Positions 18,254-27,739 of a stretch of DNA of 64,000 bases are shown here, in pieces (position 1 is the stretch's first letter; the number at the start of each line of letters is the position of its first letter). Source of the stretch: Pseudosulfitobacter sp. DSM 107133. Lineage in GTDB: Bacteria; Pseudomonadota; Alphaproteobacteria; Rhodobacterales; Rhodobacteraceae. The notes under the pieces were generated by a model. That model saw only the letters and a program-made list of their open reading frames with translations. It ran no database searches and was not told the origin of the DNA. The position numbers were made by a program, and so were the translations under genes. The stretch lies in assembly GCF_022788695.1 (NCBI RefSeq), contig NZ_CP085154.1, positions 868,001 to 932,000 on the forward strand, written 5' to 3'.

Positions 18254-18651
18254 ACAACGACACAACATCACCCCGCCCCAAACCCGCGCGCGTCACCGGT
18301 GTGGCGCATCTGTTCGCTGCCGCAGGCTATTCTGTCGGGGGCATACGAAGACTGTGGCAGGAAACCGCGTTTCGGCATATCGTGACGGCTCTGCCCGTCT
18401 GCGGTGTGCTGCTGTACGTCGTGGGCGCAAATCTTGTTGACTACTGCGTCTTGTTAATTCTGTTTTCCTGCCTCGTTGCGGTCGAGGCGTTGAACACGGC
18501 AATCGAATGTATTGTCGACCATCTGGCCCCCCAATGGGAGGAGTTCGCACGCGATGCAAAAGACCTTGGGTCCCTTGCGACGATGTGTCTGCTGTTTGCC
18601 AATGGTGTTTTTCTGGGCGCGGTGGTTTTACGTTCCTATGCTCTGACCTGA
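18250..18651 (+). CDS. dgkA: Diacylglycerol kinase
   Basis: A 133-residue integral membrane kinase of the bacterial DgkA family, with three helices and the signature [16 protein letters not shown] carrying the catalytic Glu and Asn, followed by [11 protein letters not shown]. It phosphorylates diacylglycerol to phosphatidic acid. EptA releases diacylglycerol for every phosphoethanolamine moved, so the ATGA overlap with eptA makes biochemical sense: this enzyme clears the by-product. The N-terminal 20 residues form a basic cytoplasmic tail. Confidence 0.93.
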   Translation: MNNDTTSPRPKPARVTGVAHLFAAAGYSVGGIRRLWQETAFRHIVTALPVCGVLLYVVGANLVDYCVLLILFSCLVAVEALNTAIECIVDHLAPQWEEFARDAKDLGSLATMCLLFANGVFLGAVVLRSYALT

Positions 18652-18661
18652 AAGTTTACCG

Positions 18662-19354
18662 ATGAATATGCTTAAGATTGTCGCGGTTCCCATGCACAAA
18701 GAGGGCCGCAAATTCGTGGCCATCTTTGCCGCGATTGCCGTGGTCCTTGGATTGCTATGGGCCCCCCTGTTCTGGATCGGCGCGGGCGTGACCGTCTGGT
18801 GCTATTACTTCTTCCGCGATCCGGTGCGGGTGATCCCGCAACAGCCCGGCCTTGTGGTGTCGCCCGCCGACGGCATCGTGTCGCTGATTCAGGATGTCGT
18901 CCCCGAAGAGGGCCTTGGCCTTGGCACCGAGCCACTGACGCGGGTGTCGGTGTTCATGAACGTCTTCAACTGTCATGTGAACCGCGCGCCCATCGCGGGC
19001 AAGGTGCTGCATATCATCTACCATCACGGCAAATTCCTGAATGCCTCGCTGGACAAGGCCAGCATTCACAACGAACGCAACAGCCTGACCATCGAAGCGC
19101 CCGACGGCACCCGCATCGGCGTGGTGCAGATCGCGGGCCTTGTGGCGCGCCGCATCGTCTGTTTCGTGAAAGAGGGCGACAGCCTTGAGGCCGGTCACCG
19201 CTTTGGCCTGATCCGTTTTGGCAGCCGTCTGGATGTCTACCTGCCCGCGGGCGTGTCGCCATTGGTCAGCGTCGGGCAGACAGCCGTGGCCGGTGAAACC
19301 ATTCTGGCCGATCTGGCCGACCCCACACGCCAGCGTGGTGGTATCGCCGAATGA
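18662..19354 (+). CDS. psd: Phosphatidylserine decarboxylase
   Basis: A 230-residue proenzyme of the short (type A) family. The self-cleavage site is the Gly-Ser in [11 protein letters not shown] near residue 186, which yields the pyruvoyl group on the new alpha chain. One or two hydrophobic segments lie near the start ([20 protein letters not shown]). SPADGIVS and [12 protein letters not shown] are conserved family blocks. It makes phosphatidylethanolamine, the donor lipid used by EptA. The gene starts 10 bases after dgkA and overlaps pssA by four bases. Confidence 0.95.
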   Translation: MNMLKIVAVPMHKEGRKFVAIFAAIAVVLGLLWAPLFWIGAGVTVWCYYFFRDPVRVIPQQPGLVVSPADGIVSLIQDVVPEEGLGLGTEPLTRVSVFMNVFNCHVNRAPIAGKVLHIIYHHGKFLNASLDKASIHNERNSLTIEAPDGTRIGVVQIAGLVARRIVCFVKEGDSLEAGHRFGLIRFGSRLDVYLPAGVSPLVSVGQTAVAGETILADLADPTRQRGGIAE

Positions 19355-20109
19355 CCGAACCCGCCCCCCGACTGAAACTGCGCCATATCGTGCCCAGCAT
19401 GGTCACCGTCTTTGCCATCTGCGCGGGCATGACCTCGATCCGCATGAGTCTGGACGGGCGCATCGAAATGGCACTGTATTTCATCCTGATCGCGGTGTTT
19501 CTGGACGCCGCCGACGGCAAACTGGCGCGGTTTCTGGACACCGCCAGCCCGTTCGGGGCCGAACTGGACACGCTGGCGGATTTCTTCAACTTCGGGATCG
19601 TGCCGGGCCTGCTGCTGTACAACACCCTGTATATTGGGACGCCCGATGCCAATCTGGGTTTTCTGGCCTGTCTGGTTCTGGCGGTCTGCTGCGCGCTGCG
19701 GCTGGCGCGGTTCAACCTGTCGGTCAAAAGCACCGATGTCGCCCTGAAAAAAGACGACCATTTCGTCGGTGTGCCGGCCCCCGCGCTGGCCTGTCTGGCG
19801 CTGATGCCGGTGTTTATCCACCTCTACGGCTGGCCCGACAGCGATTTCCCGTTCCTGCGCGCGGCCTATATCATCGGCGTCGGTTTTCTGGCGATCAGCA
19901 CGATCCCCACGATCTCGATCAAACACGCCAGCATCAAACGCGCGCACCTGTCGTTCGCTTTGGTTGGAGCGGTGGCGCTTTTGGTGTGCCTGATGGTGTA
20001 CCCGTGGCCCACGTTGATTGTCGCCAACTGTCTCTATCTGGCGTCCTTGCCCTATTCCTATCTGAAGCAGGAAAAGAAAAAGCCGGATCATGCGCATTCT
20101 GCTGATTGA
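19351..20109 (+). CDS. pssA: CDP-diacylglycerol-serine O-phosphatidyltransferase
   Basis: A 252-residue membrane enzyme of the CDP-alcohol phosphatidyltransferase family. The signature with its spaced Asp residues is visible around residue 50: [20 protein letters not shown] and then LDTLADF. It joins serine to CDP-diacylglycerol to make phosphatidylserine, which Psd then decarboxylates. About seven hydrophobic helices are expected. The short basic tail ([11 protein letters not shown]) overlaps the start of the regulator gene by 20 bases. Confidence 0.95.
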   Translation: MTEPAPRLKLRHIVPSMVTVFAICAGMTSIRMSLDGRIEMALYFILIAVFLDAADGKLARFLDTASPFGAELDTLADFFNFGIVPGLLLYNTLYIGTPDANLGFLACLVLAVCCALRLARFNLSVKSTDVALKKDDHFVGVPAPALACLALMPVFIHLYGWPDSDFPFLRAAYIIGVGFLAISTIPTISIKHASIKRAHLSFALVGAVALLVCLMVYPWPTLIVANCLYLASLPYSYLKQEKKKPDHAHSAD

Positions 20110-20746
20110 AGACGAAGCGGCGCTGGCGCGACCGCTTAAAGAGCATCTGGAGGCCGACCAGAATATTGTCGAATGGTTCGGCACGCTGGACGAGGCCGAC
20201 GCAGCCCTGCGCACGCTGGACTACGACGTGGTCCTGCTGGACCTGCAACTGCCCGATGGCGACGGGCTGCTGTTTCTCAGCAAACTGCGGGGCAGGGCGC
20301 TGCGCACCCCGATCATCATCCTGACCGCGCGCGACAAGGTGTCAGACCGCATTGACGGGTTGAACAGGGGGGCCGATGACTATGTCATCAAGCCCTTTGA
20401 TCTGGACGAGGTCAAAGCCCGCATTCACACCGTGTGCCGCCGCAGCGCCGACCAGATCGCGCAAACGGTGTTGATCCGCGACCTTGTGATCAACCTGTCC
20501 GACCACAGCGTCATGCGCGACGGCCAGCCCGTGCGCCTGACGGCCAAGGAATGGGGCGTGTTCGAGGTGTTGCTGCGCCGCAAGCCGCAGATCGTTCCCA
20601 AAGACAGCCTCGAAGCGGCGATATATGCCTATGGCGACGAGGTCGAAAGCAACGCGCTCGAAGCGCATATCAGCCGCCTGCGCGCCAAGCTGGGCAAAGA
20701 CCTGATCGTCACGCACCGCGGCATGGGCTACGCTCTGACACCATGA
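20090..20746 (+). CDS. OmpR-family response regulator (PmrA-like role)
   Basis: A 218-residue two-domain regulator. The receiver has the acidic pair (LLIEDE), phosphoacceptor Asp near residue 51 (DVVLLDLQLPDGDG), Thr (IILTARD) and Lys (VIKPFD). The C-terminal winged helix includes LTAKEWGVFEVLL and RLRAKLGKDLIVTHRGMGY. It shares the operon with the lipid A enzyme genes and its kinase, so it most likely controls them, analogous to PmrA. The 9-bp direct repeat at 16526-16545 is a candidate binding site. I give no symbol because orthology to PmrA is not shown. Confidence 0.93.
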   Translation: MRILLIEDEAALARPLKEHLEADQNIVEWFGTLDEADAALRTLDYDVVLLDLQLPDGDGLLFLSKLRGRALRTPIIILTARDKVSDRIDGLNRGADDYVIKPFDLDEVKARIHTVCRRSADQIAQTVLIRDLVINLSDHSVMRDGQPVRLTAKEWGVFEVLLRRKPQIVPKDSLEAAIYAYGDEVESNALEAHISRLRAKLGKDLIVTHRGMGYALTP

Positions 20747-22125
20747 GAAGCCGTCGCAAAAGCCTGCTGCAATCGCTGTTCTCCTCGCTGCTCTTGCCGG
20801 GGTTTGTGGTGATGGTGATCAGCGTGTTCATCGTCTACCATGTGTTCAAGGACGAATACGACGAACTGCTCGATGCCAGCCTTGTCGGCAAGGCGCATCT
20901 GCTGCTTGAGTTTATCGAAACCACAGAAAAGGGCACCGGCGCAGTCGAACGCGGCGTGGCCAATCTGCTGGCCTTTGAAAATGATCTGCTCCAACCGGAC
21001 GAACGCACGTTGTTCTGGTATCTCGACAGTGCGGGCATCATTCGTGTGCAATCCGCCTCTGTGGGCGACAGGGCGTTGCCCCCCGATCTTGCCGACGGGA
21101 TAAGCACGGTGCAGGGCAACCGCTATATGGTGCTCGGCTCGGACAGCCCACGGGCAGGCACCGTGATCGTGGCCGAACCGATGATCGAACGCAACGAGGC
21201 CATCACCGACGTGGTGGTCGGCGTGGTTGTCGGCTTTGGTCTGCTGGGTCTGATGTTTGCCGCCGCATCCTTCTGGGCGGTACGCCGGTCGGTCGCGATG
21301 ATTGCCAAGCTCAGTGACAACATTGCGCAAAAGAACGAATACAACCTGTCTCCGATTGATCGCAAAAACGCCTTTGTCGAAATCACCCCCGCGATTGACA
21401 CGCTTGATACGCTGATGTCGCGGCTGGATGTGGTGTTGGCGGCGGAACGGGCCTTTGCCACCAATGCCGCCCATGAATTGCGCACGCCGGTTGCCATTTC
21501 GCTGGCCCACGCCCAACGGCTGCGCGCGCAACTGAGTGATCCGACGCAGGCAAGCAGCGCCGCCGAGATCGAAGCCGGACTGAAACGGCTGGTGCGCCTG
21601 ATCGAACGCCTGTTGCAAATGTCGCGGGCGCAGTCGGGGCTGGGCCTGAACGCCGTTGCGGCAGACATCAATCCGGTGATTTCCCTGTTGATGAACGAAG
21701 TGCAGGGCCGCCGCGCGGACGCCGGTGCGCTGGTGCTGAAACATCCCACCGGACAGTGGTCCAGCCGCATTGATCCCGACGCTTTGGGCATCATCCTGAA
21801 CAACCTGTTCGACAACGCGCTGAAATATGCCTCGGGGCCTGAACCCACCGTGATCGACGCCAGCGAACCGGGCCGCGTGGTGGTGTCGAACGACTGCGAT
21901 CCGCTGGCCGCAGCCGACCTGGATGCGATCAAACAGCGGTTTATCCGCCGTGCAACCCTGTCTGACGGCTATGGTCTGGGCCTGTCGATTGTTCAGGACC
22001 TGTGCAGCCAGTCGGGCTGCCGACTTGAAATCTTTTCACCGCGCCCCGACAGCACACGCGGGTTTGCAGCTCGGGTGACGCTGCCGCAAGACCGGGGGGG
22101 GGCGGACCCAGCACGCGCAAACTGA
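20743..22125 (+). CDS. Sensor histidine kinase (PmrB-like role)
   Basis: A 460-residue membrane kinase. There is one helix near residues 12-33 (LLLPGFVVMVISVFIVYHVF), a periplasmic sensor region of about 115 residues, and a second helix (VVGVVVGFGLLGLMFAAASF). The dimerisation box with the phosphorylated His is NAAHELRTPVAISLAHA; N box ILNNLFDNALKYA; G box DGYGLGLSIV. The start is the ATG at 20743 overlapping the regulator stop by four bases; a longer open frame upstream is only the shadow of the regulator gene. The sensor region is acidic (EYDELLD), compatible with sensing cations or peptides, which is inference. Confidence 0.92.
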   Translation: MRSRRKSLLQSLFSSLLLPGFVVMVISVFIVYHVFKDEYDELLDASLVGKAHLLLEFIETTEKGTGAVERGVANLLAFENDLLQPDERTLFWYLDSAGIIRVQSASVGDRALPPDLADGISTVQGNRYMVLGSDSPRAGTVIVAEPMIERNEAITDVVVGVVVGFGLLGLMFAAASFWAVRRSVAMIAKLSDNIAQKNEYNLSPIDRKNAFVEITPAIDTLDTLMSRLDVVLAAERAFATNAAHELRTPVAISLAHAQRLRAQLSDPTQASSAAEIEAGLKRLVRLIERLLQMSRAQSGLGLNAVAADINPVISLLMNEVQGRRADAGALVLKHPTGQWSSRIDPDALGIILNNLFDNALKYASGPEPTVIDASEPGRVVVSNDCDPLAAADLDAIKQRFIRRATLSDGYGLGLSIVQDLCSQSGCRLEIFSPRPDSTRGFAARVTLPQDRGGADPARAN

Positions 22126-22151
22126 ATAAAGGTCCAGACCCTGGATAAAAC

Positions 22152-22529
22152 CTACCTGTGCTGATCAATCAGGATCGGGTTGCCGTCCGGGTCAATCACC
22201 ACAAAGCTGCCAGGGCCCGTCTCGCCACCGAGAGTTTCCTGCATGGCCTCAACGCCGTCCGCTGTGATCTGGGCGTGTAGGGTGCGCACGTCTTCAAACG
22301 GATCAACCGGCCCCGCTTCCTGGTTCCATCCGGGATTAAACGTCAGCATAGGTTGATCGAACATTCCCTCGAACAAACCGATGATGTGGTCGTCAGGATT
22401 GACCAGTATCGCCCACTTTGCACCGTCCTCCACCGGCATCTTGGGCACAAAGCCAAGTTTCGCATAGAATGCGATCGAGACATTGATGTCCTTAACCGGA
22501 AGGCTGATTGAAAAAGCGCCAAGTTTCAT
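22152..22529 (-). CDS. VOC family (glyoxalase-like) protein
   Basis: A 125-residue VOC protein: MKLGAFSISLPVKDINVSIA begins the first strand-helix unit, followed by FYAKLGFVPK, and the end has FVVIDPDGNPILIDQHR. The start at 22529 has an excellent ribosome site (AAGGAG, seven bases upstream). It is transcribed alone and converges on the histidine kinase gene with a 26-bp gap. The ligand is unknown; many relatives are annotated as bleomycin-resistance or glyoxalase-like proteins without proof. Confidence 0.82.
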   Translation of the reverse strand: MKLGAFSISLPVKDINVSIAFYAKLGFVPKMPVEDGAKWAILVNPDDHIIGLFEGMFDQPMLTFNPGWNQEAGPVDPFEDVRTLHAQITADGVEAMQETLGGETGPGSFVVIDPDGNPILIDQHR

Positions 22530-23027
22530 GGCGTCGCTCCTTGTTGATTGGGATTCCTTTGAGTCAGGTCTTTTCAGGTAGAACGCGCGGGTTGCATTTT
22601 GCCGCTCTCTTGGCTCGCAATCAAGCGTCAGCGACTCATGGCACCGCAACCCGGGCAGCGATCTGACACATAGGCCGGTTTCGCCTGACACCTGAGTCAG
22701 AACCTGACCATGGGGCAAAATCCGCACCGAATGTACCAATTCCGCCTTATTCTGTCGGTGTGCACCGCAGAATTTCCAAAGCGCATTTCGAAACAATGCG
22801 CAAATTTGCCTCAATTTACGGAAGTTTTCACCATCTTCGCAACTTAGGGGTGTGCTGCCGGGATTTGTTCAACCCCCTTGTTTTTATGGGTATTTGTGCG
22901 ATCAACCTTCGGGTAATTTCCCTCTCGGCGGCAAAGTTCTGCCTCAAACTTCAGCGAAAACGTCAACAGTTGCCCGTGCCTTTCCACTGCGAAAGGGGCG
23001 GGCTTGAACAAGTTAAACGAGGTTAAT
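22530..23027. other. Intergenic region before the pilus operon
   Basis: Almost 500 bp without a credible gene on either strand. It must hold the promoters of the VOC gene (left) and the pilus operon (right). The part near 22790-22960 is clearly more AT-rich than its surroundings. I see no clear operator or terminator. GAGG at 23019-23022 is the ribosome site of the pilus subunit gene. Confidence 0.5.
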
Positions 23028-23522
23028 ATGTACACCACCACTTTGAAATCCGGCGCGCTGATCGGCGTGCTTCTGGCAGCCGCGGCGCCGGCCTTTGCGG
23101 CTGATCCCGTCACCTCCAATCTCAGCGTTTCGGCTGTCGTTCTTGACACCTGCACATTGAACGCAGCCACCGCGCTGTCTTTTGCCAGCATCGACACCGG
23201 CGCGGCCACTTCGCAGGTGACACCCGGTTCGCTTGCCGTGATCTGCACTTCCTCGCGCAGCGATATCTCGGTCTCGTTGGGGGCGGGTGAAAACGCCAGC
23301 GGCGGCACCCGCCGGATGATCAGCACGGATGGCAACTTTCTGCCCTACTCGGTCTATTCCGATGCAGGCCATTCCAGCGCTGTCGGTGCTGCCGAAAACG
23401 TCTATTCGGGCGACGTGACCGCAGCCGTGCCGCTGGTTATTCCCGTCTATGGCCAGATCCCCGCAGGCAGCTACAACGCCGGTCTGTATTCCGACACCAT
23501 CCTTGTCACGCTGACATACTAA
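23028..23522 (+). CDS. Spore coat U domain pilin (major subunit of chaperone-usher pilus)
   Basis: A 164-residue secreted protein with a signal peptide cut after AAPAFA. The mature part is one SCPU domain: two cysteines early (DTCTLNAA and VICTSS), beta-rich middle, and the closing motif SDTILVTLTY. This is the subunit type of the archaic (Csu-like) chaperone-usher pili known from Acinetobacter and Myxococcus. It is first of four genes in the order subunit, chaperone, usher, tip. Start at 23028, five bases after GAGG. Confidence 0.88.
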   Translation: MYTTTLKSGALIGVLLAAAAPAFAADPVTSNLSVSAVVLDTCTLNAATALSFASIDTGAATSQVTPGSLAVICTSSRSDISVSLGAGENASGGTRRMISTDGNFLPYSVYSDAGHSSAVGAAENVYSGDVTAAVPLVIPVYGQIPAGSYNAGLYSDTILVTLTY

Positions 23523-23536
23523 GAGGAGGACGGGAC

Positions 23537-23989
23537 ATGAAACTTTCGAGCATCAAATCAAACACCCTGCGCTCAGTCGGCTTTGGCGCGGCCCTGCTGT
23601 CGCTCAGCCCCATCGCCGCCCCCGTCGCACTGGCCGAAAGCCTGTCGGTCTCTCCGACACGCATGGAAGTGCCCGCATCGAACCAGACCACCCTGACGCT
23701 CAAGGCCGACGGCAAAGAGGCCTCGGTTCTGCAACTGCGGGTGATGAAGTGGAAAGAGGGGCAAGACCCCGGCAAGCTGCAAGCCACCCGCGATGTGGTC
23801 ATCAGCCCGCCAGCGGCGCGTCTGAACCCGCGTCAGGAACTGACCGTGCGCGTGGTGCGCACCAAGAAACGCGCCGTGCGCGGGCGCGAATGCTACCGCG
23901 TTCTGGTCGACCGCCTGCCCGGAAAAGAGCAAAGCGGTCAGGCGGTTAAGCTTCAGGTGCGCCATTCGGTGCCCTTGTGCTTTAGCTGA
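23537..23989 (+). CDS. PapD-like pilus chaperone, N-terminal domain only
   Basis: Only 150 residues, against about 230-250 for a normal two-domain pilus chaperone. After the signal peptide (ending PVALAES) the first immunoglobulin-like domain is complete: LSVSPTRMEVPASNQT, VMKWKEG, VVISPPAARLNPRQELTVRV, ECYRVLVDRLP. The family block that normally bridges to domain 2 (a subunit-capping strand and R-x-S-V-P) is present as RHSVPLCFS, and then the gene stops. Only 74 bases separate it from the usher, so there is no room for a frameshifted second domain. The ribosome site GAGGAGG is strong, so the gene looks expressed. Confidence 0.82.
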   Translation: MKLSSIKSNTLRSVGFGAALLSLSPIAAPVALAESLSVSPTRMEVPASNQTTLTLKADGKEASVLQLRVMKWKEGQDPGKLQATRDVVISPPAARLNPRQELTVRVVRTKKRAVRGRECYRVLVDRLPGKEQSGQAVKLQVRHSVPLCFS

Positions 23990-24063
23990 ATCCCCGACAC
24001 CGACAAGACCTCCCAATCACGCAGAGCCGGTAAGGCCGCACAGGCAAACGGGAACCCTATGTC

Positions 24064-26499
24064 ATGGCGCAAAAACGCCTTATACTCGCGCTGATGATGG
24101 GCGGGATCTGCGGGCCTGCGCTCGCGACCGCGCCCACCATCGACGGATACACGCCCGGTGCCGTAGTGGCACAGGCGGCATCCGTCGATGTCAGCGCGGT
24201 CATTTCAGACGGGTTTTCCGAGCTGGGGCAGGACACGCCGCTGTTCCTGTTTGCCATCGTGAACGGCAATGAAACGGGTCTTGTCGCCGAATTTACCGCA
24301 CATCCGGGCGAAAACCGCCTGTCCTCCACCCGCAGTGAACTGGCGCAGATCGGGATCAAGGCCACTGCCGGGTTGGGCAAGACGGTTTACCTTGACGATA
24401 TTCCGGGGCTGTCGTTCAACTATCAGGCTGCCGATCAGAAAATCTTTATCGAAGCGCCGTTTCAGGCGCTTGAACCCAGCGTGATCTCGGCCGCCAACGC
24501 CCCCACGTTCGAAGAACCGGATCGCAGCTTTGGCGGCGTTCTGAACTACAGCATCGCCACCGACCTCAGCGCCGTGGACGGGCTGTCGGGGCTGACCATG
24601 AACAGCATCAGCGCGGCGCTGGATGCACGCGTTTTCTCGCCCTATGGTACGCTGAACAGCACCGGACTTTACCGATATTCCCATGGGGCCGCCAATCCCA
24701 CCAGCTTTGTGCGTCACGAAACCAGTTTCGAAGTGGCCGACACCAAACGCGCGCTGACCTATACCTTTGGCGATCTGACCAACTCGGGCCTGCAATGGAG
24801 CCGCCCGATCCGCATGGGCGGCTTTCAGGTCCGCCGTGATTTCAGCCTGCGCAGCGATCTGGTCAAGGATCAGCTGCTGACCTTTTCGGGCGCCGCCGCT
24901 GTGCCGTCGACCGTTGATGTGTTCATCGACAACAACCGCGCCTATTCCGCCAATGTCGACAGCGGCCCGTTTCGCATCGAAGACCTGCCGCTGCACACCG
25001 GCGCAGGCGATGCCACCATCGTCGTGCGCGACGAACAGGGCCGCGAGAAACGCCGCCGCGTGTCGTTCTTTACCGCGCGCAACCTGATCAAACCCGGCAT
25101 GGCCGATTATGCATTGGAAGTGGGCTATGCCCGCGAGGACTTCGGCGCGCGCAGCAACAGCTATGGCGACGATCTGATCGTCTCGGGCAGCCTGCGCTAT
25201 GGGCTGTCCGACAAAATCACGCTGGAAGGGCATTTTGAATCCACCGACGGGCTGACCCTGCTGGGGATGGGGGCGAATTTCGTGCCCTTCTCGCTGGGCG
25301 AAGTGTCGATGACCGCAGGGGCCAGCCAGTACAACGATGTTACCGCAGGATTTGTCCACGCCACACTGCGCACCACCGTTGCAGGCGTCGATCTGAACGC
25401 CTCGACCCTGCGGTCGCAAGACGGCTTTGCCGATCTGGCCTCGGTGACGGGGATCGACCTGATTGCCGCCGGAGCCAGCCCGCTGCTGGAAACGCCCAAG
25501 GCGCTGGATGTCATCAGCCTGTCGATGCCACTGGCGCGCACCGGTTCCAAGCTGGGCATCAACTATGTTCATTCCGAACGTGCCACCTCGACCGACCGGA
25601 TCGTATCGGTTTCGGTCGGTCACAGGCTGAAACGCGGACGCGGCGCACTCAGCCTCTCGGGGTCGCGAAATTTCGACACCGATGACAAGCAACTGTCGCT
25701 GAACCTGTCAATGCCGCTGGGCAACCGCACCCATGCCCGCGCGGGCGTGGGCCGCGACCAGACGGGCGCACAGACCGCCAGCGTCTATATCGCCAAACCG
25801 CTGGGCGAAGACGTGGGCGACATCGGCTATGCCGGACAACTCGAACATCGCGGCAGCACCTTCCTTGCAGGCGCGCGGGGCGATTACCGGGGCCGCTATG
25901 GCAAGGCCGGCGCCGACATCAAACTGTCCGACAGCACCACTTATATTCGTGGCGATATCGAAGGGTCGCTTGTCTATACCGGCGGACGCTTTGCGGCCGG
26001 CAACACCGTCAGCGACGGCTTTGCCATTGTCGATGTGGGCGTGGGGGATGTGCCCGTCTATCTGCAAAACCGCCCCGTCACCCGCACCAACCGCAACGGC
26101 ATCGCGGTGATCACCGGCGCCGCCTCGCACCAGCGCAGCCGGGTGTCGATCAACGTCAACGATCTGCCTGCCGACACCAGCGTGGGGGTCACAGCTGTTG
26201 ACATCGTACCGGCGCGCAACGCGGGGCAACTGGTCAGCTTTGATGGCAACGACACGCCGTCGGTTCTGGCGGTGCTGCGCGATGCCAGCGGCGCGGTGCT
26301 GCCCACGGGGGCGGCGGCCTTTCTGAACGGGTCCGACGAGGAATTCATCGTCGGCTATGACGGCGTGGTCTGGCTGGAAGACGTGAAGCGTTCCAACACC
26401 GTCAAGGCCCGCTATCAGGGCCAAAGCTGCACCGCGCGCTTTGACTACCGCGCCACGGCGGCGATGCAGGACATGATCGATCCGGTGACCTGCAAGTGA
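24064..26499 (+). CDS. Fimbrial outer membrane usher protein
   Basis: An 811-residue usher of the FimD/PapC family, archaic type. There is a short signal peptide (ILALMMGGICGPALA), an N-terminal periplasmic domain, a large 24-strand beta barrel, a plug domain around residues 285-330 (TVDVFIDNNRAYSANVDSG, FRIEDLPLHTGAGDATIVV), and C-terminal domains (ITGAASHQRSRVSINVNDLP). It threads subunits delivered by the chaperone through the outer membrane. Length is typical for archaic ushers. Its stop overlaps the GTG start of the tip gene (GTGA). Confidence 0.93.
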   Translation: MAQKRLILALMMGGICGPALATAPTIDGYTPGAVVAQAASVDVSAVISDGFSELGQDTPLFLFAIVNGNETGLVAEFTAHPGENRLSSTRSELAQIGIKATAGLGKTVYLDDIPGLSFNYQAADQKIFIEAPFQALEPSVISAANAPTFEEPDRSFGGVLNYSIATDLSAVDGLSGLTMNSISAALDARVFSPYGTLNSTGLYRYSHGAANPTSFVRHETSFEVADTKRALTYTFGDLTNSGLQWSRPIRMGGFQVRRDFSLRSDLVKDQLLTFSGAAAVPSTVDVFIDNNRAYSANVDSGPFRIEDLPLHTGAGDATIVVRDEQGREKRRRVSFFTARNLIKPGMADYALEVGYAREDFGARSNSYGDDLIVSGSLRYGLSDKITLEGHFESTDGLTLLGMGANFVPFSLGEVSMTAGASQYNDVTAGFVHATLRTTVAGVDLNASTLRSQDGFADLASVTGIDLIAAGASPLLETPKALDVISLSMPLARTGSKLGINYVHSERATSTDRIVSVSVGHRLKRGRGALSLSGSRNFDTDDKQLSLNLSMPLGNRTHARAGVGRDQTGAQTASVYIAKPLGEDVGDIGYAGQLEHRGSTFLAGARGDYRGRYGKAGADIKLSDSTTYIRGDIEGSLVYTGGRFAAGNTVSDGFAIVDVGVGDVPVYLQNRPVTRTNRNGIAVITGAASHQRSRVSINVNDLPADTSVGVTAVDIVPARNAGQLVSFDGNDTPSVLAVLRDASGAVLPTGAAAFLNGSDEEFIVGYDGVVWLEDVKRSNTVKARYQGQSCTARFDYRATAAMQDMIDPVTCK

Positions 26500-27425
26500 A
26501 TCGCCTGTTGACCATACTGGCCGCAGCCCTGCTGTCCCTGACGTTGTTTGGCGCGCGCACCGCACAGGCAGCCACCTGCGACGCCTCGGTCAGCAATATC
26601 AATTTCGGTGCAATCTCGGTGCGCAGCGGGGCGGTGAACCGCACCTCGGGCACGCTGACGGTGAATTGCCGGGGCGCATTGGTGAATGTGCTGGGCGTCT
26701 GCCTGCGCTTTGGCGCAGGGCAGGGCGGGGCCGGCAGCGGCAACAACCCGCGCTACATGCGCGGTCCGGGGAACGAGGCGCTGGCCTATCAATTGCGCCC
26801 GCTGGGGCATGGCAGCGGCTTTGGCGTGCTCGAAACGCTTTATGTGCCGGTCCCGATCGTGCTGGGCGCGGGCAGCGCACAGGTGCCGATCTATGGCGAC
26901 ATCATCAGCCGCAGCGTATCGGTGGGCAGCGGTGATTACAGCTCGACCTTTTCAGGCAGTGCCGACATCGAGATGGTTTACGGTGTGCTGGCCTGCAACC
27001 TGCCCGGGCAGACGGCCACGGTGCCGCCTTTCAGCGTCAGCGCCCAGGTTGTGCCAAGCTGCGAACTGTTGGTGTCCCCGCTGGCTTTCGGCATCGTGTC
27101 CAGCAGCCTGACCCAACCAAAGGACGCCGCCGCGTCGATCACGGTACGCTGCACGTCCGACACCAACTATTCCGTGGCGTTGGGCGGCGGCCAAAGCAAC
27201 GACCCCGCCAACCGTATCCTGCGCAATGGTACCGAAACCCTGTCCTACGGCCTCTACCGCGACGCCGCCCGCTCGGCGTTGTGGGGGGAGACTTCGGGGA
27301 CAACGGCAGCAGGATATGGCACCGGCACCGACAATGTCTTTACCGTTTACGGGCGCATCCATGCAGGCCAGAACGCCTTTGTCGGGGTCTATACGGACAA
27401 TGTGGTGGTGACGGTGAATTACTGA
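26496..27425 (+). CDS. Two-domain spore coat U protein (pilus tip adhesin, CsuE-like)
   Basis: A 309-residue secreted protein with a GTG start, signal peptide (LSLTLFGARTAQAA) and two SCPU domains in tandem: the first from CDASVSNINFGAISV to about residue 165, the second from SCELLVSPLAFGIVSS to the closing TDNVVVTVNY. The second domain is the one able to donate a strand in the fibre; the first is free, as in CsuE, which forms the adhesive tip. It completes a minimal four-gene pilus operon. The middle of the first domain is glycine-rich (FGAGQGGAGSGNN). Confidence 0.88.
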   Translation: MNRLLTILAAALLSLTLFGARTAQAATCDASVSNINFGAISVRSGAVNRTSGTLTVNCRGALVNVLGVCLRFGAGQGGAGSGNNPRYMRGPGNEALAYQLRPLGHGSGFGVLETLYVPVPIVLGAGSAQVPIYGDIISRSVSVGSGDYSSTFSGSADIEMVYGVLACNLPGQTATVPPFSVSAQVVPSCELLVSPLAFGIVSSSLTQPKDAAASITVRCTSDTNYSVALGGGQSNDPANRILRNGTETLSYGLYRDAARSALWGETSGTTAAGYGTGTDNVFTVYGRIHAGQNAFVGVYTDNVVVTVNY

Positions 27426-27668
27426 GGGGGCGGCGCGGCGGTTGGATTGCGGACATTTGCGGTGATCTGCACCAAGGGCCGCTGAACGGACGAAGCTGCC
27501 GTTTGAAATGGAGTGTGAAGCCGCGCATCGTCGGGCCGTGGTGCGGCGATCCGACCTCAGTGACTGGCAGTTAATGGCAGCCAAGCACATCCTAACTATC
27601 TGTCAGACACTACAGAAGCCAAATCGCCGTGCCGGCGGACGGCCCGGCGATGCGCGGCGGCCTGCGGC
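27426..27668. other. Intergenic DNA left of IS110 copy 1
   Basis: No gene is supported. The last bases, CCTGCGGC (27661-27668), are the left half of the insertion target of the IS110 element. No clear terminator for the pilus operon was found. Confidence 0.5.
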
Positions 27669-27739
27669 CTTGTCTCAGACTTTCCGTGGCTCTTCTGCGA
27701 AGGTGGAGCCGGTGCCAGCCACCTTTTGGATCGCAGGCA

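Noticed and set aside
20434..20742. Long open frame joining upstream DNA to the histidine kinase
   Set aside because: The first 103 codons are the shifted frame of the response regulator gene; the ATG at 20743 with the ATGA overlap is the natural start.
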